Virus record (IMG/VR): IMGVR_UViG_3300031951_001237
Location: 1-23,310 of that record
Strand: one strand, 5' to 3'
Origin: a virus
DNA: 23,310 nt
Shown here: piece after piece, positions 7,053 to 13,316 of the stretch
Position numbering within the stretch: the stretch's first letter is position 1
Layout of the letters: the number at the start of each line of letters is the position of its first letter
Translations under genes and position numbers: made by a program
Notes under the pieces: model-generated
The model's input: only the letters and a program-made list of their open reading frames with translations
Database searches by the model: none
Told to the model about the DNA's origin: nothing

Positions 7053-7393
7053 TCCTGAGCCGCGATCTGATCCTGGCCGCCGGCGCCGCGCGTCCCGTCG
7101 AGCGCGTCGAGGTCCCGGAGTGGGGCGGGGCGGTGTTCGTGCGCACGATGAGCGGCGCCGAGCGCGACGCGTTCGAGCTCGCGACCGCGCCGCCGCTCGG
7201 GACCTTCGCGAACCTGCGCGCGCGCCTGGTGGCGCTGTGCGCGTGCGACGAGGGCGGCGCGCGACTCTTCGAGGACGCCGACGCGGCGCGGCTCGGCGAG
7301 CTCGACGCGCGCGCGCTCGATCGCGTGTTCGCCGCGGCGCGCCGGCTGAACGCGCTAGGCGCCGACGATTACGAGCAGATCAAAAAAAACTAG
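7049..7393 (+). CDS. Tail assembly chaperone (gpG-like, unshifted product)
   Basis: A 114-aa protein starting at GTG 7049, coupled to the tail tube stop. It lies between tail tube and tape measure, where siphoviruses encode the gpG/gpGT chaperones that coat the tape measure before tube assembly. It ends in EQIKKN at TAG 7391, immediately after a run of eight A (7382-7389). The -1 frame stays open beyond this stop to 7725. The sequence is helical and Ala/Arg/Asp-rich, like other G proteins, which are poorly conserved, so the call depends on position and the frameshift signal. Confidence 0.82.
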   Translation: MILSRDLILAAGAARPVERVEVPEWGGAVFVRTMSGAERDAFELATAPPLGTFANLRARLVALCACDEGGARLFEDADAARLGELDARALDRVFAAARRLNALGADDYEQIKKN

Positions 7394-7725
7394 CGGCCGA
7401 TCCGAGCCGGCGGATGTGGCATCGGATCGCCGCGCGCCAGGCGCGCACGGTGGCGGAAGCGCAGGCCGCGAACACGGCGCGCGAGTTCGCCGAGCTGTGC
7501 GCCTTGTGGGAGATCGAGCCCTGGGGGCCTGAGCGGGACGCGATCCACGCCGCGCAGATCGTCAAAGCGATCGCCGAGGTGCTGGGGGCGACGCGACACG
7601 CGCGCCCGATCGAGGATTACGCGGTGCGTTTCGGCCGGGCCCGGCAGACACCGCAGGACATGCGCGCCGCGCTGCGGCTGGCCGCACTGACGGCAGGAGT
7701 GAGGATCAATGGCGACGATCGTTAA
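7049..7725 (+). CDS. Tail assembly chaperone GT fusion by -1 frameshift
   Basis: If ribosomes slip back one base at 7382-7390, translation continues in the -1 frame through KKLAADPSRRMWHRI to TAA 7723, giving about 225 aa (join 7049-7390 with 7390-7725). The T extension is about 112 aa and helical. Its end overlaps the tape measure start (7709) by 17 bases. In lambda the G:GT ratio set by slippage is critical for tail length control. An ATG at 7414 could also start a separate T-like protein, but the A-run plus downstream stem-loop makes frameshifting the better explanation. Confidence 0.78.
7382..7433 (+). promoter_or_regulatory. Programmed -1 ribosomal frameshift signal
   Basis: Eight consecutive A at 7382-7389 are followed by C, giving codons AAA AAA AAC, so A AAA AAC fits the X XXY YYZ slippery pattern. 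Just downstream, 7393-7404 pairs with 7423-7433 as an 11-bp GC-rich stem with one bulged C (7397) and an 18-nt loop. The stem starts two bases after the slippery heptamer, closer than usual. It blocks the ribosome near the slip site and encloses the TAG-proximal region. Confidence 0.82.
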
Positions 7726-8716
7726 CCTGGTGGCGAAACTGTCGGCCGATGTGTCGCAATTCCGCGCGCAAATGGGATCGGTGCCGTCGATCCTCGGCGG
7801 GGTCAAAGGGGCCTTGGCCGGGCTTGCGGGGTCGGTCGGCTTCGGCGCGATCGTCAAGGGCTCGCTCGATGCGGCCGACGCGATCAACGATCTGTCGCAA
7901 CGCTCGCAGCTCTCGGCGGAGTTCCTGTCCGCGATGGAGCAGGGCGTGCGCATGGCGGGCAGCTCGATCGAGACATTCAACCGCGGCGCGCTGCGCCTGC
8001 AAAAGAATGCGGCGCTTGCGGCCGGGGGTAACGCGAAGCTTGCCGAGCAGTTCAAGCTGTTGGGGATCAACGTGCAGGAGTTCGCGAAACTCTCGCCCGA
8101 CGAGCAGATCCGCACCTACGTCGATCGCCTGTCGACGCTCGAGGACCAGGGCGCCAAGGTGCTGAACATCACAAAACTGATGGGCGGCGCGGCGGCCGAG
8201 CTGCTGCCGGCCTTTAACGACGGCGCCGCCGGCCTCGACAACATGATCGCGACCGCCGAAAAATCGAACCGCATCCTTTCCACCGATCAGGTGGCGGCGG
8301 CGGCGGCGGCCAACGACGCGATCGATCTGCTCAACGATTCATTCTCGGGCCTGGTGCGCAACCTTGCGATCAATTTCGCGCCGGCGATCACGGCCGTTTC
8401 CAACGGCCTAAGCATGTTGGTGTCGACGGTCGGGCCGGTCATTCGCGAGTTTGTCGGGGCGTTTTTGCAGATCGGGACCTCGCTCGGCGGCGTCGCCGCG
8501 CTGGTCGGCCAGCTCGCCCGCGGCAACTTCGCCGGCGCGCGCGAGCTGCTCAACATCGAGCGCGGCGACCTGGCGCCGACGACGCGCGCCGGCGGGCGTG
8601 GCACCGGCGGCGATGCCGCGGCGCGCGAGACGGCGAAGAACACCGCCGAGAGCCTGCGCAAGCAGGACGAATTGATCCGCGCCGTGCGCGGCGGCGTGCC
8701 GGCGGTGGCGCAATGA
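7709..8716 (+). CDS. Tape measure protein (short)
   Basis: A 335-aa protein with typical tape-measure features: N-terminal MATIVNLVAKLSADVSQFRA, a helical Ala-rich body, and hydrophobic stretches near residues 25-50 (ALAGLAGSVGFGAIV) and 225-275. It sets tail length as a ruler and may help DNA pass the host envelope. At the usual 0.15 nm per residue the tail would be only about 50 nm, very short for a siphovirus (lambda gpH has about 850 aa). It starts inside the end of the GT frame behind AGGAG/GAGG, and its stop overlaps the next ATG. Confidence 0.85.
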   Translation: MATIVNLVAKLSADVSQFRAQMGSVPSILGGVKGALAGLAGSVGFGAIVKGSLDAADAINDLSQRSQLSAEFLSAMEQGVRMAGSSIETFNRGALRLQKNAALAAGGNAKLAEQFKLLGINVQEFAKLSPDEQIRTYVDRLSTLEDQGAKVLNITKLMGGAAAELLPAFNDGAAGLDNMIATAEKSNRILSTDQVAAAAAANDAIDLLNDSFSGLVRNLAINFAPAITAVSNGLSMLVSTVGPVIREFVGAFLQIGTSLGGVAALVGQLARGNFAGARELLNIERGDLAPTTRAGGRGTGGDAAARETAKNTAESLRKQDELIRAVRGGVPAVAQ

Positions 8717-9498
8717 TGGTGATCGCGGATCTGTTCGAGCGCGCGAGCGTCCAGGAAACCGCCGACGGCGTGGAGCTGACGCGCGTGTATCACGTCGAAG
8801 GGCTCGACGGCGACGCGGCGAGCCGCGCGGCGCGCGTCCTTCAGGTGTCCGGCATCCCGCGCATTGGCGAGCCGCACCCGCTGCTCGCGGCGGCGACGGT
8901 GGTCGAGCGATCGGTCACTTTCCTCGATCCTGACAATGCCGAAATTGCCGTCACCTACCGCACGCCGAGCGCCGGCACCGCGGCCGGCGCAATCCAGCAA
9001 GCCGGCGGCGTCGCCGTGCTGTCGGTGGACTTCAGCGCGACGACGTTTACCGAGCGCACCAGCCGCGACATCGACGGCCGGCCGATGCGGAACACGTATG
9101 TAGTCCTAAACAGTGTGACCGCCGAGGCCGTCGAAATTGACGCGTTCCGGCCGCAATTGATCGTGCGCATTCGGCACACCCGGCCGGCGCTGCCCAAGGA
9201 TCTTGCGAAGCGGTTTATCGGCGCCGTGAACGCGGACGGCTGGGCCGGTGACGCGCCCGAAACCTGGCTGTGCACCGCTTTTTCGACCGAGCGCGAAGCG
9301 GGGCAAGTGATCTGCACGTTCGAGGCGCTGTATCGGGCGGAAACCTGGCGCGTCCCGCACGTGATGAAGATCAACGGGCTGCCGGTCACGCAACGGCGCG
9401 TCGAGCGCGCGAACCAGGGCAGCGTCGAGGGCGAGGGCGTGCGCTGGTTTACCGTCTACCGCGCCGAGCGGTTCTCGGATCTGGGGCTCACCTGGTGA
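8713..9498 (+). CDS. Hypothetical 261-aa distal tail protein
   Basis: Not recognised by family. It is a beta-rich protein directly after the tape measure, where distal tail or baseplate hub proteins are encoded. Visible segments include a repeated threonine-valine beta pattern (ATVVERSVTFLDPDNAEIAV) and a later compact region with two Cys (WLCTAFSTE and VICTFEALY) that could pair or bind metal. The start ATG 8713 overlaps the previous stop and a second in-frame ATG follows immediately. Its TGA overlaps the GTG of the next gene. A role as a distal tail or hub component is inferred from position. Confidence 0.65.
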   Translation: MMVIADLFERASVQETADGVELTRVYHVEGLDGDAASRAARVLQVSGIPRIGEPHPLLAAATVVERSVTFLDPDNAEIAVTYRTPSAGTAAGAIQQAGGVAVLSVDFSATTFTERTSRDIDGRPMRNTYVVLNSVTAEAVEIDAFRPQLIVRIRHTRPALPKDLAKRFIGAVNADGWAGDAPETWLCTAFSTEREAGQVICTFEALYRAETWRVPHVMKINGLPVTQRRVERANQGSVEGEGVRWFTVYRAERFSDLGLTW

Positions 9499-9875
9499 CG
9501 GCACCGCGCGTGCTGCGCCTGCGGCGCGGCGAGCCGATCCGGGCGCGCTACCTGAACGCGCTCGCCGATTCCGTCGACGAGCTGCGCGCGCGCGTGTCGC
9601 GCCTCGAAGGCGGCGCCGGCACGCAAGCGACCGACGCGAACCCGCAAGGCTCGAACCTGTCGCCCGATCAACTGCTCGATCCGACGCTCGACGCCGCGAG
9701 CGTGACGCAGGGCCTGAACGCCGGCCGCGTGCTGAGTGAGATCGCGCGCCTGGTGACGGTGGTCCGGGTCGAGAACCCAAGCGATCCGGCGCAATACGTC
9801 GACGTCGAGCGGGTCGAGGTGATCACCTTCGGCGACAACGACGGCGAAAAAATGACGCTGATTTTCGACAATTAA
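9495..9875 (+). CDS. Hypothetical 126-aa tail-tip protein with coiled coil
   Basis: Not recognised. The start is GTG 9495, overlapping the previous stop. Residues about 15-40 (YLNALADSVDELRARVSRLE) have heptad spacing expected of a short coiled coil, often used to trimerise fibre or tip proteins. The C-terminus is acidic and beta-like (VERVEVITFGDNDGEKMTLI). Lying between the 261-aa tail protein and the beta-helix candidate, it may be an adaptor that attaches the fibre. This is inference from coiled coil and order. Confidence 0.6.
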   Translation: MTAPRVLRLRRGEPIRARYLNALADSVDELRARVSRLEGGAGTQATDANPQGSNLSPDQLLDPTLDAASVTQGLNAGRVLSEIARLVTVVRVENPSDPAQYVDVERVEVITFGDNDGEKMTLIFDN

Positions 9876-9887
9876 GGGGCCGCGACG

Positions 9888-11138
9888 ATGGCAACGAAAT
9901 ACTGGAAGGGCACCGCGCTCGCGGTGGCGCAGGTGTCGACCGTCACGGTCGGCACGCACGACGCGACGACGCTGTACGAGATCCGCGTCAACGGGCTCAC
10001 GATCGCGCGCTCGGTCGGCGCGGCGAGCAATACCGCGACCGCAACCGCACTGGCCGCGGCTTGGAACGCGTCAACGCACCCCTACCGCCAGGGGATCACG
10101 GCAACGTCGGCCGCGGCGGTGGTCACCCTGACCGGCGTCGCCGGCATGCCGTTTACGGTGACGGTGGCCGTCACGACCGGCACCGGCACGATCTCGACCG
10201 CGACGCCGACGGCGGCGACGGGCCCGCACCATTGGGACAACGCCGCGAACTGGTCGGATGGCGCGCTCCCGGCGTCAACGGACACGGTGATTTTCCGCGA
10301 CAATGCGGTGAACGTGTGCTGGGGGCTCAACCAGGCCGCCGTTGCGCTCGCCGAGCTGCAAATCTGGCAGTCCTACACCGGGCGGATCGGCTTGCCGCTG
10401 GCAACGGTCGCCGCGAGCGCGAACGGCGAGACGGCGAACGCCGGCGCCGACGAGTACCGCGATCGCTACCTGCGGATTGCCTGGACGGCCGCGCGCATTG
10501 GCGAGCACGCGGGGCCCGGCACGCCGTCGGGCTCGCCGCGGCTGAAGCTCGACAACGCCGCCGCCGGCGCCTCGACGACGCTGATCGCGAACACCGCCGC
10601 GGCCGGCATCGATCCGGGGCTGCCGGCGGTGCGGCTCAAAGCCAACAATGCGAGCGCGCGCGTCAATGTGCGGCTCGCGCCCGGCGGGCTCGGGCTCGCG
10701 GCCGACGAGCCGACGGAAACGTCGACCTTCGGCGCCGTGGTGATCGCCGATACGTCGGAATTGTCGCGCGTCTACAGCGGGCCAGGCGCGACGCTTGCGA
10801 GCTGGCAACAGTCGGGCGGCAACAATCAATTGCGCGCGGCGGCGACGCTCGCGAGCTGCACCGTGCTCGGCGGACAACTCGCGATTGACGGCGCATTCGC
10901 GATCACGGCGTTGACCGTCGAGGGCGGGATCTGCTACCCGAACAACGTGCCGGCGAGCGGCGCGGCCGTGGTCACGGCAACGCTCAACGGTGGCTTGCTG
11001 GACTTCACGCAGTCGCCGGCCGCGCGCACCGTGACGACCTTGAACCCCAACCGGGGCGAGCTGCGCGCGGATAAAAACGTGCTAACGGTCACGACCTTCG
11101 CGCAACCGGCGAACCTGTACCGCGCCGCGATCCGCTGA
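9888..11138 (+). CDS. Putative receptor-binding beta-helix tail protein
   Basis: A 416-aa protein with a Thr/Val/Ala-rich N-terminal part (about 1-105) followed by HHWDNAANWSDGALPASTD, a motif that resembles the strand-turn pattern opening right-handed beta-helices in autotransporters and phage fibres. After it come repeated short strands with Asn/Gly turns (KLDNAAAGASTTLIANTAAA, RLKANNASARVNVRLAPGG), as in a stacked beta-solenoid. The location at the end of the tail operon suits a tail fibre or spike. No catalytic motif was seen, so binding rather than depolymerase activity is the safer guess. The ribosome-binding site AAGGGG precedes the ATG, and the stop overlaps the next start (TGATG). 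Confidence 0.62.
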   Translation: MATKYWKGTALAVAQVSTVTVGTHDATTLYEIRVNGLTIARSVGAASNTATATALAAAWNASTHPYRQGITATSAAAVVTLTGVAGMPFTVTVAVTTGTGTISTATPTAATGPHHWDNAANWSDGALPASTDTVIFRDNAVNVCWGLNQAAVALAELQIWQSYTGRIGLPLATVAASANGETANAGADEYRDRYLRIAWTAARIGEHAGPGTPSGSPRLKLDNAAAGASTTLIANTAAAGIDPGLPAVRLKANNASARVNVRLAPGGLGLAADEPTETSTFGAVVIADTSELSRVYSGPGATLASWQQSGGNNQLRAAATLASCTVLGGQLAIDGAFAITALTVEGGICYPNNVPASGAAVVTATLNGGLLDFTQSPAARTVTTLNPNRGELRADKNVLTVTTFAQPANLYRAAIR

Positions 11139-11878
11139 TGGCGGTGCGCCTCGATCCGTTCCGGCGGATCCAGTCCGTCGGCTGGCCGTTGGGCTTCGCA
11201 TTGCCGTACCTTGATCGCGTGTTTGTGTCAAACGTGCTCGATCAATCGGTGGCGCCCGTCACTAAATCGTGCCCGGGCAACAATCCGCCGGGCGGGTACC
11301 AGGATCGGGTCGATCGCACGTCGCAAACTTGGATTTTTCATTTTCGCGCGACGCCATCTAGTCCGGACACCCTGGTTCAGCGGGTCGAGACCATCAATTA
11401 CGATCGCAGTAATTGTTTCGTTTGCGCGTCGCCGTCGGAGCGCGCTGTCGCGTATCGATCGGTGGTGATGCGCTACGTGAGCGCGGGTCATACGCACGCG
11501 GCGCTTTCCGCATTCGCTTTTACAGAGGTATCCGGCGGCGCTTTCCTCATTCCGAATTCAGAAAACCCGCTGGCCTGGCCTCAGCCGGACTGGACGTTAA
11601 CAGGGCTTGCAGCAAATCGAATCTTGATTATAAGTCACGCGCAGCGGCGCGATCGCTTCCCGGGTGAGGCGGTCGCGATCACGCCGATGCGCTGGGATCA
11701 ATATCTGCTGAATCCCGGCACGACGACGCACCAGTCGAGCCCGATCACGCCGTTCGCGTCGGCGCCTACAAGCCTGTTCAATGCGCCTGATCTGTTCTAT
11801 CAGGAGGGCGCCGATAACGTCGATCCGGGCTTAGATCAGACCTACCGCGCGCGGTGGTCAGTGCAAATGCTGCTCTAG
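11138..11878 (+). CDS. Hypothetical 246-aa terminal protein of the tail operon
   Basis: Not recognised. It is the last gene of the rightward structural operon, starting at ATG 11138 in a TGATG overlap. The protein is aromatic and beta-rich with clustered Cys (SNCFVCASP) and a Pro/Asn-rich middle. Parts of the gene (about 11320-11420 and 11590-11640) have lower GC and codons such as ATA, AGT and TTA that are scarce elsewhere in the window, hinting at recent acquisition, as is common for host-range genes. It may be a fibre partner or receptor-binding tip. It ends at TAG 11876, sharing CTAG with the convergent regulator gene. Confidence 0.6.
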   Translation: MAVRLDPFRRIQSVGWPLGFALPYLDRVFVSNVLDQSVAPVTKSCPGNNPPGGYQDRVDRTSQTWIFHFRATPSSPDTLVQRVETINYDRSNCFVCASPSERAVAYRSVVMRYVSAGHTHAALSAFAFTEVSGGAFLIPNSENPLAWPQPDWTLTGLAANRILIISHAQRRDRFPGEAVAITPMRWDQYLLNPGTTTHQSSPITPFASAPTSLFNAPDLFYQEGADNVDPGLDQTYRARWSVQMLL

Positions 11879-12219
11879 CTCAAATCGAGCAGGTACTGCG
11901 CCGGGGCCGCGCGCAATTTGCGCAGCTCGCGCCACACGGTATCGAGCTCGCGCAGCCGATACGCGTAGGCCGCAATTTCCGTGAGCGGCACGCCGTCGGG
12001 GTTGTCCCGGTAGTACAGCGCGCCGCGGCAGTAGCGCAGGCGCTCGCCGCCGGGCCAGGGCACGCGCCCGGCGTGGATTTCGAGCAGCGCGCGCGCCGCC
12101 GGCGGCGCCTGGTTGGCGCGGGCGTAGCGCTCGAGCGTGCGGCGACTGACGCCGAGCTCGACGGCGAGCTGATCGGCGGGGACGGGGGCGTAACGGATCA
12201 AGTCTGCGATCGCGGGCAT
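11875..12219 (-). CDS. HTH DNA-binding protein, DUF3653/VC1465-like
   Basis: A 114-aa leftward protein. Residues about 15-50 (ADQLAVELGVSRRTLERYAR) form a clear helix-turn-helix. The rest, with RLRYCRGALYYRDNPDGVPL, resembles the DUF3653 / VC1465-like phage family, which includes the Xer recombination activation factor of TLC-phi-related elements. The resemblance is by layout and is moderate. The ribosome-binding site GAGG lies upstream of the ATG at 12219. It follows the repressor-like gene in the same leftward unit and probably acts as a regulator. A role in Xer-dependent integration is possible given the absence of an integrase, but untested. Confidence 0.7.
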   Translation of the reverse strand: MPAIADLIRYAPVPADQLAVELGVSRRTLERYARANQAPPAARALLEIHAGRVPWPGGERLRYCRGALYYRDNPDGVPLTEIAAYAYRLRELDTVWRELRKLRAAPAQYLLDLS

Positions 12220-12270
12220 CGTGAAAACCTCGAAAAGATTATGTGAAATCGCGGGCAGGGCTCCGCGGGC

Positions 12271-12684
12271 TCAAACGGCCGCGAACCCGGACGGCATAGC
12301 GGCGGCAAGCGGGGGAAAACTCACGGGAAAAGTGCGCGCGCGCGGCGGGCGTTTATTCCCGGTCACGACTTTACATAATAAACAGTTAGTTACCGTCGCA
12401 GCGACCGCCGCCGCCGCCAATCCTTGATTGGCGATGCGCAGGAGGGACGCGGCGATCTCTTGATCCTCTTCCCGCTCCGCTTGGGCAATCGCGATCAGCG
12501 CGCCCGGCTCGACTCCCAGTATCAGCGCGGCTTTTTTGCAGTTCGCGCGCGACATTGAGCACTTCCCGGCGCGGATCCGGCTGATCTTTTGCGGCGGGAT
12601 CCCTGTGATCTTGCTTACCCGGTAGTCGGTGCAGTCGCCATAGGCGCGCGCGATCGCGTCGATGATTTCGATCGAGTTTTTCAT
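12271..12684 (-). CDS. Repressor-like XRE-family protein, DUF3693-like
   Basis: A 137-aa protein starting at the ATG whose first base is 12684. Residues about 20-60 (YRVSKITGIPPQKISRIRAG) are a Cro/CI-like helix-turn-helix, followed by ALILGVEPGALIAIAQAERE, a pattern like DUF3693 proteins of xanthomonad phages. The tail has an Ala/Val-rich hydrophobic stretch (about 88-108, GLAAAAVAATVTNCLLCKVV), also seen in that family and perhaps membrane-associating, then a basic Pro-rich end. It is transcribed leftward from the promoter at 12713-12741, over which the 34-bp palindrome extends, so autoregulation and control of the early operon are likely. A longer open frame upstream crosses the promoter region and is not used. 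Confidence 0.78.
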   Translation of the reverse strand: MKNSIEIIDAIARAYGDCTDYRVSKITGIPPQKISRIRAGKCSMSRANCKKAALILGVEPGALIAIAQAEREEDQEIAASLLRIANQGLAAAAVAATVTNCLLCKVVTGNKRPPRARTFPVSFPPLAAAMPSGFAAV

Positions 12685-12703
12685 TGTTCCGATCCCTGTG
12701 GAG

Positions 12704-12723
12704 GATAGGGACAAGATAGGGAC
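12704..12723. repeat. Two direct GATAGGGAC repeats at the leftward promoter
   Basis: GATAGGGAC occurs at 12704-12712 and again at 12715-12723, a start-to-start spacing of 11 bases, about one helical turn. They cover the -10 region and start site of the leftward promoter. They look like tandem operator half-sites for a second regulator acting on the repressor gene, for example the other HTH protein. This is inference. Confidence 0.45.
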
Positions 12724-12741
12724 TAATTCCTTTTTTGCCAA
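12713..12741 (-). promoter_or_regulatory. Leftward promoter for the repressor unit
   Basis: On the minus strand, TTGGCA (12741-12736) is followed after exactly 17 bases by TATCTT (12718-12713). This gives a sigma70-like promoter with a start site near 12706 and a short leader to the ATG at 12684. The -35 box touches the left end of the palindrome. Confidence 0.6.
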
Positions 12742-12774
12742 TGAACAAATTTGCACATGTGCAAATCTGTTCAT
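12741..12774. promoter_or_regulatory. 34-bp near-perfect palindromic operator
   Basis: The left arm ATGAACAAATTTGCACA (12741-12757) is the reverse complement of the right arm 12758-12774 except at one base. It splits into a 16-bp perfect core (TTTGCACATGTGCAAA) and outer ATGAACA/TGTTCAT boxes. It lies between divergent promoters and covers their -35 boxes, so a bound dimer or tetramer would block both directions. It is the most obvious operator in the window and the likely target of the repressor-like protein. Confidence 0.8.
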
Positions 12775-12779
12775 ACACT
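12751..12779 (+). promoter_or_regulatory. Rightward early promoter
   Basis: TTGCAC (12751-12756) and TACACT (12774-12779) are separated by 17 bases, the ideal sigma70 spacing. The expected start is near 12786, 22 bases before the first early ATG. The -35 box and spacer lie inside the palindrome, so repression by occupancy is expected. Confidence 0.65.
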
Positions 12780-12807
12780 CGGGCCTGTCCTTCACAGGGG
12801 CGACCCG

Positions 12808-12999
12808 ATGACCATTCCGATCAATCAAGTTTTCCAGTGTGGCGCCAGTCGGCGCGGCCGGTGGCTGGCGCCGCCGGAATGGTTGGGGCTTTTGCCTCTC
12901 CCGGGTCCCTGTGGACCGGCCGCGCCTCCTATCTCTTGCTGTCCGTGCCTGTTTTCGGGCGCCTTCGGGCGCCTGTGTTTTCCCAATCACAGGGGCTAA
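12808..12999 (+). CDS. Hypothetical 63-aa first early protein
   Basis: Not recognised, and not certainly a gene. ATG 12808 opens 63 codons rich in Pro, Gly and Cys (PGPCGPAAPPISCCPC), unlike a Cro protein, although it holds the place of cro. In favour: it starts just after the predicted promoter, has an AGGGG ribosome-binding site, and shares the leader TCACAGGGGC-N6-ATGAC with the next gene at identical spacing. Its stop is three bases before that gene. Against: composition is unusual and a hairpin lies inside its 3' end. It may be a translated leader controlling the early operon. Confidence 0.42.
   Translation: MTIPINQVFQCGASRRGRWLAPPEWLGLLPLPGPCGPAAPPISCCPCLFSGAFGRLCFPNHRG
12958..12981 (+). 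terminator. Terminator-like hairpin in the early leader
   Basis: GGCGCC-TTCG-GGCGCC (12958-12973) is followed by TGTGTTTT. The stem is short but all G:C with a stable TTCG loop, and the T content behind it is exceptional here. It lies about 170 bases after the predicted early start site, in the place of lambda tR1, so it may attenuate early transcription. Confidence 0.45.
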
Positions 13000-13002
13000 C
13001 CA

Positions 13003-13146
13003 ATGACGATGATTCCGCTCGACTTTGAAACCGTGCGCCGCCGGGCCTGGCTGGCGCGCTGGCACGCCGCGACCGTTGAGAAACGCGCCCGCGCGGCCGG
13101 ATGGGCCGCGATCCTGGTTCTCGTGTTCCTGGGGGCTGCGCGATGA
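13003..13146 (+). CDS. Small 47-aa protein with C-terminal membrane segment
   Basis: Not recognised. ATG 13003 follows an AGGGG ribosome-binding site, and the stop overlaps the next start as ATGA. The first half is basic and amphipathic (RRRAWLARWHAATVEKRARA) and the end is hydrophobic (WAAILVLVFLGAA), long enough for a short transmembrane helix. The coupling on its 3' side supports expression. It may be an early membrane-associated factor such as an exclusion or host-takeover peptide, but nothing in the sequence proves that. Confidence 0.55.
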   Translation: MTMIPLDFETVRRRAWLARWHAATVEKRARAAGWAAILVLVFLGAAR

Positions 13147-13316
13147 CTTACCGGATCTGCAAGCGCAGCTATTTTGCGAACCAGGCGCCGCACGTGTGGC
13201 GTTCCGCTGGGGCATACGATCACCGCACGGCGACGATGATCATTGCTTCGTTGCGTCGCGATTTCCCGCATCACCCGGCCTACCTGGGCGCGGACTGCTG
13301 GATGGTGCCGGCATGA
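13143..13316 (+). CDS. Hypothetical 57-aa early protein
   Basis: Not recognised. It starts at ATG 13143 (ATGA overlap) and its TGA overlaps the ATG of the HNH gene. The protein has several His, two Cys and many aromatic residues (YRICKRSYFANQAPHVWR, PHHPAYLGADCWM). The Cys and His could bind metal, but no standard zinc-finger spacing is present. Coupling on both sides supports a real early gene. Confidence 0.58.
   Translation: MTYRICKRSYFANQAPHVWRSAGAYDHRTATMIIASLRRDFPHHPAYLGADCWMVPA

Noticed and set aside
12741-12774. XerCD dif site
   Set aside because: The palindrome is too symmetric, has a different core and no match to the TTATGTTAA-type arm; an operator fits better.
12271-13215. 314-aa version of the repressor-like protein
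   Set aside because: The longer frame crosses the palindrome and both promoters and early genes; the 137-aa form starts just downstream of a good promoter and at the conserved HTH domain start.
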